DNA of 64,000 nucleotides, from contig MGXZ01000022.1 of assembly GCA_001802455.1 (NCBI GenBank), positions 1 through 64,000 on the forward strand. Reading direction: 5' to 3'. The notes below the pieces were generated by a model. The model did no database searches. It had not been told where the DNA came from and saw only the letters and a program-made list of their open reading frames with translations. This document shows, one piece after another, positions 57,208 to 64,000 of this stretch. A program made the position numbers and the translations under genes. Source of the stretch: Gammaproteobacteria bacterium RIFCSPHIGHO2_12_FULL_39_24. GTDB lineage: Bacteria; Pseudomonadota; Gammaproteobacteria; Coxiellales; Coxiellaceae. Position 1 is the stretch's first letter, and every line of letters begins with the position of its first letter.

Positions 57208-57936
57208 ATGCTTCGTCAAATTATTTTAGACACGGAAACGACTGGATTGTCACCGAATCACGGGCATCGACTCATTGAAATTGGTTGTCTGGAAATGGTG
57301 AATCGACGCATGACAAAACGTCGATTTCATTATTACATCAATCCGCAGCGCGCGATTGATGAAGGTGCTGTAAAAGTACACGGTATTACGCAAGAATTTT
57401 TAAAAGACAAGCCAACGTTTGATGTGATTGCAGAAGAATTATTTTCATTTCTTGAGGGTGCTGAATTAATTATTCATAACGCGCCATTTGATTTGAGTTT
57501 TTTGAATGCAGAATTTTCGCGCGTGAATCAATCGCGTGTGCCGATCACGCAATTTTGTTCTGTGATTGATACATTAGTGATAGCGCGTCGAGAACATCCG
57601 GGTCAGCAAAATACATTGGATGCGTTGTGTCGTCGATATGGTGTGAACAATAAGCATCGTGATTTGCACGGTGCGTTAATTGACGCGGCATTATTAGCTG
57701 ACGTGTATTTGCAGATGACGGGTGGTCAGTCACAATTATTTTCAGCGGAAAAAATAGAGTCGGTTTCAGTGTCGGTAACATACAATAAAAAAATTCAACG
57801 TGCAGAAAAAACATTGCCGATTATTTCAGCAAATGAATCAGAACTGGCTGCGCATGAGTTGTTTCTTGATCGCATGCAGAAAAAGGGGAAATGTGTTTGG
57901 AGGGAAATAAATAAATCAGAACCGCGCACGCAGTAA
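57208..57936 (+). CDS. dnaQ: DNA polymerase III epsilon subunit (3'-5' exonuclease)
   Basis: 242 residues. ILDTETTGLSPNHGHRLIEI (Exo I), IIHNAPFDLSFLNAEFSRV (Exo II) and HRDLHGALIDAALLADVYLQ (Exo III, His and Asp) are complete. Proofreading subunit. The last residues (SEPRTQ) and the stop are encoded by a REP-like element at 57918-57941. Confidence 0.97.
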   Translation: MLRQIILDTETTGLSPNHGHRLIEIGCLEMVNRRMTKRRFHYYINPQRAIDEGAVKVHGITQEFLKDKPTFDVIAEELFSFLEGAELIIHNAPFDLSFLNAEFSRVNQSRVPITQFCSVIDTLVIARREHPGQQNTLDALCRRYGVNNKHRDLHGALIDAALLADVYLQMTGGQSQLFSAEKIESVSVSVTYNKKIQRAEKTLPIISANESELAAHELFLDRMQKKGKCVWREINKSEPRTQ

Positions 57937-57941
57937 GCGGA
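57918..57941. repeat. REP-like element at the end of dnaQ
   Basis: AGAACCGCGCACGCAGTAAG plus CGGA. The reverse form TCCGCTTACTTTGTGCGCGG lies at 59973. It runs through the last dnaQ codons. Confidence 0.65.
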
Positions 57942-57978
57942 ACAGAAATCATCAGCTGATGTAGATTGTTAAGATCAA

Positions 57979-58123
57979 TAGACCTCTTGCATAACTTTGA
58001 GTAATGTGACGAGGTCACAGAAAAAATTTTCGAAAAAGCGGAGTGTACACGTTAGTACATGAGCATTTTGAGAAAATTTTTTCGAAGAGATTGTCCATTA
58101 ATCGAGGTTATGCAAGAGGTCTA
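57979..58123. mobile_element. 145-bp MITE-like element, copy 2 (inverted)
   Basis: The reverse complement of 48508-48652 with one base difference next to one terminal repeat. The TIRs TAGACCTCTTGCATAAC and GTTATGCAAGAGGTCTA are intact. The two copies bracket a 9.3-kb stretch from htpG to dnaQ in inverted orientation. Confidence 0.85.
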
Positions 58124-58171
58124 ATGTCATGTGAAAATCACAATAACGAAACTTCAGTATCACACAATGCT

Positions 58172-58207
58172 CAGCTCCGCTTGTTACGTGCTTCGCACTC
58201 ACGCGCG
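58172..58207. repeat. 36-bp direct repeat, copy 2
   Basis: Identical to 50642-50677. It lies near copy 2 of the MITE-like element, as copy 1 lies near htpG. The rest of 57942-58244 holds no gene that I can support. Confidence 0.75.
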
Positions 58208-58244
58208 TTCGGTGCTTTGTCACTAGCACGGATATGTTTCGATT

Positions 58245-59690
58245 TCATGCAGTCAGTTTCGTCAATACCGGTCTCAACATCCACAACACAACACCCATCG
58301 CTATTCCTGACATTCCTAATAATAAAAACGTATGACTGTAGGATGGATTTGAAATGAGCGGTGAAATGGATTGCGCTTTCCCTAATGCTTTATTTGAAAA
58401 AATATTGGAAAAAATCGCGGCCACTCCTGAAATTAACAGCCATACCCCCATCAATAATCCACGCAATGAGGGTGGTGCCAATTCAGAAACAACAGCATAA
58501 CCAATGGGTGATAACGCAATTTCAGCGAGTGCTAATAAAATATAAGTTATTAATGGCCACATGACAGAAATCAATCCTGATGCTGCGTCAGCAAAATAAA
58601 TTCCTATTGGCAAAATAATAATGGCGGTTCCAATTAATAACAAACCAATCGAAAAAAATAATCCATGCTGAATGTCAAATCCTTTTTTGCGAAATTGATG
58701 TGTGAAATGAGCAACCAAGGGGCATCCAACGATAATAATCACCGTATTGATATTTAAAAACCATGCCGTTGGAATCGTCATATCTACCACGTGACGATTT
58801 ACATTGCGCTCTAAAAACAGTGTTAACCCCATCGGAATTAATTCATATATCGTATAAAAAACCAATGATGCGATTGCAAAAATGGAATAGGCTAATAATT
58901 TTTTTCTTTCTATCTTGTTGCGTCGAGATAAAGTGATGTAAGCGATAATGAGACACATTAAAACACCCAACGTTAAAATGATCTCGGTGCTAAACAGCGC
59001 GTGGGTTAAAATAATTTGAATTAAATAAATAATGATCGCAATAAATATAAACGCAAAAACAGCGCGTAAGTAGCGTGAAAAATGGGTGATACTCGGTTTT
59101 GTCAACTGTGTGTTGATATCCGCTAATTTTTTCCAGCTTATTAATGTTAATAACAATGCAATTAAATTGATGATGCTAGTAAAAGTAAATAAGGATTCGA
59201 ATTCTTGTTTCGATTGGAATAAACCCGCGATAGTGACGCCAATAAAAAAACCAATATTCATTCCGCTGTAAGTCCAGAGAAAGGCATAATCCCGTTCTTT
59301 ATTTTCTGGTTGATAGAGTTGCGCAATCATGCAATTAATGCATGGTAAATCCATTCCCGATCCCACTAAAAAAATGGCCATACCCAGCATAAACGCATGT
59401 AGATTGAGTTTGGCAATCAGAAGACAGCCAATGGTTTGTAACACCATGCCGATTAAAAATAAAAAACGAAAACTTAAAAAACGTCCGCCAAAAAATCCAC
59501 CCAATAAATGCAGCGCAAAATTAAAGGCAACAAAGGTTGCCATAATGTGGTTTGCTTCAACTGCAGAGACATGTAATGCTTGAATAGCAAACAAGACGAG
59601 TGTGACATACAACACGCTGTACGCTAGTGTTGAAAAAATTTGGATAAAGAAAAGCGAAGCAGCACCGGTTGGAAATGAATAATTAGACAT
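58245..59690 (-). CDS. POT/PTR family proton-dependent peptide transporter
   Basis: 481 residues with about 12-14 hydrophobic segments. GGFFGGRFLSFRFLFLIG, FLWTYSGMNIGFFIGVTIAG and the late AEIALSPIGYAVVSELAPPS (POT signature with conserved Pro and Glu) support the family, which imports di- and tripeptides. It overlaps the end of trpR by eight bases, so it is probably the last gene of the Trp operon. Confidence 0.85.
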   Translation of the reverse strand: MSNYSFPTGAASLFFIQIFSTLAYSVLYVTLVLFAIQALHVSAVEANHIMATFVAFNFALHLLGGFFGGRFLSFRFLFLIGMVLQTIGCLLIAKLNLHAFMLGMAIFLVGSGMDLPCINCMIAQLYQPENKERDYAFLWTYSGMNIGFFIGVTIAGLFQSKQEFESLFTFTSIINLIALLLTLISWKKLADINTQLTKPSITHFSRYLRAVFAFIFIAIIIYLIQIILTHALFSTEIILTLGVLMCLIIAYITLSRRNKIERKKLLAYSIFAIASLVFYTIYELIPMGLTLFLERNVNRHVVDMTIPTAWFLNINTVIIIVGCPLVAHFTHQFRKKGFDIQHGLFFSIGLLLIGTAIIILPIGIYFADAASGLISVMWPLITYILLALAEIALSPIGYAVVSELAPPSLRGLLMGVWLLISGVAAIFSNIFSNKALGKAQSISPLISNPSYSHTFLLLGMSGIAMGVVLWMLRPVLTKLTA

Positions 59691-59955
59691 TTTTTTTCAA
59701 GAAAGCTTTTAATTTTGGGTCAAGCATTTTTAATGCGTTTGATCCGCGAGTAATTTTGGCAATGCTCACACCCAGTGTTTCCGACATATCGCGTTGCGTC
59801 ATTTTTTCTTCAAGCAATGCATCGATAATTGCAAAACGATCAGCAATATCCGCCTTTTCTTCCATTGTAAAAAAACAATCGAATATTTTCGCTAAGGTAT
59901 CTGTGTCATGTGCTTTCAAACAAAGCGTGAGAAAAGATTTCCAGTTGGGTTTCAT
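59683..59955 (-). CDS. trpR: Trp operon repressor
   Basis: 90 residues, shorter than E. coli TrpR (108) at the N-terminus. MEEKADIADRFAIIDALLEE, then the helix-turn-helix KMTQRDMSETLGVSIAKITR and GSNALKMLDPKLKAFLKK match the family closely, including the ITRGSN recognition helix. With bound tryptophan it would repress. It is embedded between transporter genes, not with trp biosynthesis genes. Confidence 0.95.
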   Translation of the reverse strand: MKPNWKSFLTLCLKAHDTDTLAKIFDCFFTMEEKADIADRFAIIDALLEEKMTQRDMSETLGVSIAKITRGSNALKMLDPKLKAFLKKNV

Positions 59956-59972
59956 TTTATCGTGTCCTTTTA

Positions 59973-59996
59973 TCCGCTTACTTTGTGCGCGGTTCT
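59973..59996. repeat. REP-like element between trpR and the ABC ATPase gene
   Basis: TCCGCTTACTTTGTGCGCGG plus TTCT, the reverse of 57918-57941 with few changes. It lies within the operon, just upstream of trpR. Confidence 0.65.
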
Positions 59997-60006
59997 GCGC
60001 TATTTT

Positions 60007-60717
60007 TTAGTAACAGTATGCCAACAAATCTGTCGTGGATAACCGCGTTTTTTTCTCAGCATCGGCTTCAAATGCAAGCTCACCATCACGCACTGCCATT
60101 AATCGATTACCGTATTTTATTGCATAATCTAGCTGGTGCGTTGTCATTAAGCAAGTGATGCGTTTTTGCAAAATAGTCTGATGTGTCAATGCCATCACGC
60201 TGTCAGATTTTTTGGGATCGAGTGCACTCGTGTGCTCATCGAGCAACAATAGATCGGGTTGATGTCGAAGATATAATGCAAATGCCAACATTTGCTGTTC
60301 GCCACCCGACAAATTTTTCACGCGTGTTTTTAATGCTTGTGACAATGTTGGGTTAAATTGTGCTAGATAATGAGACAATTCACCGCAAGGAATTTTTTGT
60401 GATTCAATTAACGTTGCATTTTCTTCAACAGTTAACTCCAGAAAAATGCTGTCAGAAATAAATTGCGTAATCGTCACCATTTCTTTTTTGAGTGATTTAA
60501 AATCATAAGAAGCGATGGGTTTATTTTTAAATAAAATAGTACCGCTGGTTTGTTGGTAAGTGCGATTGATGAGTTTGAGCAACGTACTTTTTCCGGAGCC
60601 ATTTCCACCTAAAATAACCACAAATTCACCGGGAAAAATAGCGGTAGAAACAGAGTTGATAATCTGTTTTTCGCCAACAGAAAAACAAATATTGTTAAGT
60701 TCAACAAGTGGTTTCAT
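60007..60717 (-). CDS. ABC transporter ATP-binding protein (COG1101 type)
   Basis: 236 residues. Walker A GGNGSGKSTLLKL, signature LSGGEQQMLAFAL, Walker B LLLLDEHTSALDP, and H-loop TTHQLDYA. Belongs with the permease and binding protein upstream in the same operon; 12 bases separate it from the permease stop. Energises amino-acid-type uptake at the inner membrane. Confidence 0.93.
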   Translation of the reverse strand: MKPLVELNNICFSVGEKQIINSVSTAIFPGEFVVILGGNGSGKSTLLKLINRTYQQTSGTILFKNKPIASYDFKSLKKEMVTITQFISDSIFLELTVEENATLIESQKIPCGELSHYLAQFNPTLSQALKTRVKNLSGGEQQMLAFALYLRHQPDLLLLDEHTSALDPKKSDSVMALTHQTILQKRITCLMTTHQLDYAIKYGNRLMAVRDGELAFEADAEKKTRLSTTDLLAYCY

Positions 60718-60729
60718 ATTTCACTCACT

Positions 60730-61626
60730 CTAATCTGCTGTTGCATAGAGTTCACCGCGTTGCTTGGTGTAATGCGCGGTAGATAAAAAGACAACTAATA
60801 CAAAACCTAATAATAATTGTAAATAAATGGGATTAATTCCCATGATCAATAATCCATTGAGAATTAAAAAATAAATAAAAGCACCGAGTAAACAACCCGC
60901 CATACCGCTGACTGCGCTGAATCGATCGGATTTTACCAATAATTGCGACAGCAATTTTTTTCCAATGACGACAGCACCAATAGCGGTTAAGGCCATTCCC
61001 AACCCCATATGAATATCGGCGTAGCCACTCACTTGTGCGGTCATGATACCGCACAATGCAGCCAACATATTACTGCTCGCTAAACCAATCCCTAAATAAA
61101 TAGCAGGATTTTTGCCGAGCTTTTTAAGCAAATGTGGATTGGATCCAAAAGCACGTAAATGTAATCCCATCTGGCTATGTAAAAACAAACACAGAAACAG
61201 TGCTAATAAAAAAACAAATCCAATCAGAAAAAATAGCAGCACCATGGGATGATAATTTTGTAAATGCTGCAGAAAAATATGGTTGTCTAATAAACTAATA
61301 TTGGGTTGATTCATTACGCCGAAATTTACGCTATACAACATAAAAACAGCAAGAATACCGGCGATCAATGAATTAATTTTGGCAACGCGTTGCATCACGG
61401 TGACACCAATACCAATAACAGCGCCGCCAATTAATCCCGCGACAATACTGATCGATTGATTTAATCCCAGCGTGATGAGTCGTGCAAAAATGGCAGCACC
61501 GAGAACAAACGTACCTTCAACCGTTAAATCCGTAATCATTAAAACGTCGTAACTCAAATAAACGCCGAGTGCGAGCGGCAGAAAAATCAGCGTTTGTTGT
61601 AGTGTGTTGAGTAGGATGGTTAGCAT
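60730..61626 (-). CDS. ABC transporter permease (COG4120/BPD_transp_2 type)
   Basis: 298 residues, about eight to nine hydrophobic segments. LMITDLTVEGTFVLGAAIFA and LRAFGSNPHLLKKLGKNPAI are typical of LivH/RbsC-like permeases that pair with COG2984 binding proteins. A 7-bp repeat array lies just upstream of its start within the operon. Confidence 0.92.
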   Translation of the reverse strand: MLTILLNTLQQTLIFLPLALGVYLSYDVLMITDLTVEGTFVLGAAIFARLITLGLNQSISIVAGLIGGAVIGIGVTVMQRVAKINSLIAGILAVFMLYSVNFGVMNQPNISLLDNHIFLQHLQNYHPMVLLFFLIGFVFLLALFLCLFLHSQMGLHLRAFGSNPHLLKKLGKNPAIYLGIGLASSNMLAALCGIMTAQVSGYADIHMGLGMALTAIGAVVIGKKLLSQLLVKSDRFSAVSGMAGCLLGAFIYFLILNGLLIMGINPIYLQLLLGFVLVVFLSTAHYTKQRGELYATAD

Positions 61627-61633
61627 AATTCGG

Positions 61634-61703
61634 TTATCAGTTATCAGTTATCAGTTATCAGTTATCAGTTATCAGTTATCAGTTATCAGTTATCCGTTAT
61701 CCG
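61634..61703 (-). repeat. 7-bp tandem array, 10 units
   Basis: On the plus strand it reads TTATCAG eight times (61634-61689), then TTATCCG twice (61690-61703). On the minus strand, the strand of the operon, it is CTGATAA repeated. Because 7 is not a multiple of 3, TGA-TAA falls in all three frames within three units. It lies between the binding-protein stop and the permease start. Confidence 0.95.
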
Positions 61704-61710
61704 TGGGCGT

Positions 61711-61725
61711 GTTCCCACTCCCACT
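61711..61725 (-). repeat. GGGAGT unit after the binding-protein stop
   Basis: On the minus strand AGTGGGAGTGGGAAC follows the TAA of the binding-protein gene immediately, before the 7-bp array. Confidence 0.6.
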
Positions 61726-62682
61726 TTATAATTCCTCTACTTTATATCCTAATTTCTTCGCCGCTATTTTCACAGCAGTTGGATCGACGTGCTGTTTTAC
61801 CGCTGATTTTGTATTTAAATATACAAAATAATGTTTCATGATGTGCACCGGTAAATCACCTGCTTTTTTGCCATTTAAAATTTTCGCAGCGACTTTAGCA
61901 GCGTCCACTCCAGTTTGGTATTCAGAAACGCCCAATGCAAATGCAGCGCCTTTGCTAACAGAACCATCATCTGAAGCAATCATGGGGATTTTTTTCGTGT
62001 GCGCTTGTTGCAACAACGTATTGAGTCCGCTGACAATCATTTCATCTTTCAAGATGAAAATAGCTTGGGTGTCCGGCGCGATGCTTTTGCTGATTGAGTA
62101 AAGATCAGATAATTGTGACACCATTAATTTTTGCACAGTAACATGATGTTGTTTGGCTGCTTTCTCAAATTGTTTTATTTGACTAAAAATACGATCATCA
62201 GTGCTGTACACAATGGTTAATTTTTTTAAAGTGGGCATTGCTTCATGAATAAAGTACATTCTGTCTTTGGGTGCAACTCTACTCAATACACCAGTGACAT
62301 TCGCATTATTCGCTTTTTTCGCTTCTGCCTTTAAATGATCCGCTGCGATGCCAACAATCGGTTTGTTGCGAATCATGGCGATCGTCATTTGTGCTGCATT
62401 CGTACCAATGGGGGCAACCAACGTAACATCCTTTGAATTAAATTCTTGTAAAATGGAGCGTTGGATATTGATATTGCCCTGTGCATTTTTCACCAGATAT
62501 TTTACAGGCGTTTTGGACTCTTTGCTAAGCGTGGTTTCAAATCCATTTACAATTTGTGTCATGGCGGGTAACGCGATAGGTACCAAAATGCCGACAGTTA
62601 TTGGTTTGGGCGTGGTAGCGAATGAAATTGTGCTTAATGCGATAAGCGTGCAAAAAGTAATTGATTTGATGAGTTGTTTCAT
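61726..62682 (-). CDS. ABC transporter substrate-binding protein (COG2984, TrpX-like)
   Basis: 318 residues from the ATG at 62682 (MKQLIKSITFCTLIALSTIS). Signal peptide with cleavage near SFA-TT. The mature part has ITVGILVPIALPAMTQIVNG, LVAPIGTNAAQMTIAMIRNK and GVLSRVAPKDRMYF, as in ABC_sub_bind proteins annotated for tryptophan/tyrosine. The promoter with candidate TrpR operator lies just upstream. First gene of the five-gene operon. Confidence 0.9.
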   Translation of the reverse strand: MKQLIKSITFCTLIALSTISFATTPKPITVGILVPIALPAMTQIVNGFETTLSKESKTPVKYLVKNAQGNINIQRSILQEFNSKDVTLVAPIGTNAAQMTIAMIRNKPIVGIAADHLKAEAKKANNANVTGVLSRVAPKDRMYFIHEAMPTLKKLTIVYSTDDRIFSQIKQFEKAAKQHHVTVQKLMVSQLSDLYSISKSIAPDTQAIFILKDEMIVSGLNTLLQQAHTKKIPMIASDDGSVSKGAAFALGVSEYQTGVDAAKVAAKILNGKKAGDLPVHIMKHYFVYLNTKSAVKQHVDPTAVKIAAKKLGYKVEEL

Positions 62683-62713
62683 AGCAAAACCCCATGTTAA
62701 TTTAAAAACTGTT

Positions 62714-62745
62714 GTAATGTTACATGAGTACAATAAGAATGGCAA
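62714..62745 (-). promoter_or_regulatory. Promoter with candidate TrpR operator
   Basis: On the minus strand TTGCCA (62740-62745), 17 bases, TAACAT (62717-62722). The 18 bases GTACTCATGTAACATTAC (62714-62731) overlap the -10 and agree at 12 of 18 positions with the symmetrical trp operator GTACTAGTTAACTAGTAC. In E. coli the trp operator also covers the -10. The weak symmetry in the middle keeps this a candidate. Confidence 0.5.
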
Positions 62746-62769
62746 GTGAAGTTAATTCGTGCGCGTTCC

Positions 62770-64000
62770 TTAATGTGACGTGTTTTGTTTTGGTATGTGG
62801 CAACTGCGCAATATTTCAATTATTATCGAAATAATCGCCAGCATAAAAAACGGAATAATTAAATAATTCAACGAAACAAATAGAATGCTGACTCCATTGA
62901 TACCAATCACCAAATAAAAATAAGAAAAGACAACGACCAATTGCGCCATTTTTTCAAAAAACGGTTGATGATCGCGTGGCTTAATTTCACCGCGTTTTGG
63001 AAAATAAGCATGGATGGCGTTACTGGAATAATGGTGATTAACCAATAGTGGCAACAAGATCAGTGATGAAATAAAAGCGATCACGGCAATCGCAAGCGGT
63101 GGGAATGTGAATAGTGCGGTTTGTAAGTACTGCGAAAAATGTAAAAACAGCGCGATAACAAAAGGTGGCGCGAGCACGCCCAACAAAACATCACGAATAC
63201 GATAGCCTTTCGAAATGCGCGTGAGATAACTGGCCATGATCGGGGTGAGTGATAACCACCACAACATTGAAAAAAGCATCCATGCTGTTTGCCAATGATA
63301 CTGAATCCACAACGTGATGATGTCCGGTGCTGCAACTGGTTGTTGTGCCACATTTTCTCTTAACGTTGCTTCATGCGAGATGCCAGATAAAATTAAAATC
63401 GCTAATCCAAATAACAGTGCAAAAACTGGAAAACTCAGTGCCGTGGGAATTGAGCGCGAAAAAATTCTTGAAAAATATTTTTTAATAAATTGAGTCGTGC
63501 TGAGTAGTAATAAAATAACGGTGGTGAGTAGCGTCATGGGTTTAAAACCAAACGCGATATAATTTTTGAGTGGCACAAAAAAAGCGATCATTAAAAATGT
63601 CATAAACAATATGATAATGCTTAATCCCAATAGCGTGCAGCGTCGCGCAGAAATGTTGATAATCATCCCCCAGGATTCTTGAGGATCTTGTTTGAAAAGG
63701 GAAAATAAAATATTGCTGAAATAAGCATTTATTTCTTTTTTATAACTGAGAACACCCATGCCAACGGCAATCATCGCGTAGAGTGACCACGGAAATAATC
63801 CATGCTGTATTAAAAAGCTGGAAATGCTGTGTGAAAATAATTGAGAATGTATGGATGTGTTAATGACAAATAATTCGCCACTGACAAAACACATTCCCCA
63901 GTAAACGCCGAATAGTGTGAGTTGCAACAGTAAAATGCAAGTTATCCATTGTGAAAAAGATAATCGTGTTGCAACATCATCGGTGTCATACGCTAATCGT
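62770..64000 (-). CDS. BCCT-family transporter, partial (5' end outside window)
   Basis: The frame is open to the right end of the window with no stop (410 residues visible). Nine or so hydrophobic segments. WWLSLTPIMASYLTRISKGY plus RIRDVLLGVLAPP matches the BCCT signature region (choline/betaine/carnitine carriers), in which Trp and Arg are conserved. Substrate unknown. A TTG at 63927 is an internal in-frame codon, not the likely start. Confidence 0.85.
   Translation of the reverse strand, partial: RLAYDTDDVATRLSFSQWITCILLLQLTLFGVYWGMCFVSGELFVINTSIHSQLFSHSISSFLIQHGLFPWSLYAMIAVGMGVLSYKKEINAYFSNILFSLFKQDPQESWGMIINISARRCTLLGLSIIILFMTFLMIAFFVPLKNYIAFGFKPMTLLTTVILLLLSTTQFIKKYFSRIFSRSIPTALSFPVFALLFGLAILILSGISHEATLRENVAQQPVAAPDIITLWIQYHWQTAWMLFSMLWWLSLTPIMASYLTRISKGYRIRDVLLGVLAPPFVIALFLHFSQYLQTALFTFPPLAIAVIAFISSLILLPLLVNHHYSSNAIHAYFPKRGEIKPRDHQPFFEKMAQLVVVFSYFYLVIGINGVSILFVSLNYLIIPFFMLAIISIIIEILRSCHIPKQNTSH

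Noticed and set aside
61634-61703. CRISPR-like array
   Set aside because: The unit is 7 bp without spacers; it is a simple tandem repeat.
61604-61831. Plus-strand frame encoding a repeated LSVISYQ heptapeptide
   Set aside because: It is the translation of the 7-bp array, has no ribosome-binding site, and opposes the operon.

Overview
The window is a contiguous piece of a gammaproteobacterial chromosome of low to moderate G+C. The order of the housekeeping genes is the classical gammaproteobacterial one. Eukaryotic-type kinase genes, toxin-antitoxin-like pairs, many short palindromic repeats and a tryptophan-scavenging operon suggest a host-associated lineage, perhaps in or near Legionellales (Coxiella/Legionella/Berkiella-like). 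That assignment is inference; no 16S gene is present.

Layout. 1-14060: the end of tuf, then the S10, spc and alpha ribosomal operons in canonical order (rpsJ to rplQ, with secY, rpmJ and rpoA). 14053-16733: an unknown membrane protein and a eukaryotic-type Ser/Thr kinase, both overlapped onto the end of the alpha operon. 16696-23310: the ssb-MFS-uvrA neighbourhood, interrupted by a tiny disordered protein gene and a DUF4143-type AAA ATPase. 23312-30635: murB, hemE, a rubredoxin reductase, an arginase homologue, pcnB, folK, coaD, a HepT/MntA pair and a ferredoxin. 30636-31124: a small secreted protein behind a promoter whose spacer is a G9 tract. 31172-45699: rpmG, rpmB, pseudokinase, dut, algC, hipBA, pyrE, waaC, xth/crc-like, rph, gmk, rpoZ, spoT, ridA, recG. 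This is the Pseudomonas-like order with inserted modules. 45937-48330: three tandem outer-membrane beta-barrel paralogues. 48726-57936: htpG, a secreted protein, folD, an SDR, an MFS pump, mltD, a methyltransferase, rnhA, dnaQ. 58245-62682 (minus strand): a five-gene operon with an ABC transporter for an aromatic amino acid or related substrate, trpR and a POT peptide transporter. It has a candidate TrpR operator overlapping its promoter. 62770-64000: a BCCT transporter running off the window.

Five families of small repeats lie between genes: 7-bp CTGATAA arrays, GGGAGT arrays, a 145-bp inverted-repeat element (two nearly identical inverted copies), a 130-147-bp palindrome family, and a REP-like AGAACCGCGC...AAGCGGA family. 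Several encode the last codons or the stop of the adjacent gene, or form the leader of gmk.

The most interesting items are the Trp-uptake operon with its probable autoregulation, the G9 promoter, the kinase pair attached to the alpha operon, and the strand-consistent stop-codon repeat arrays. No tRNA, rRNA, CRISPR array or intact transposase gene was recognised.
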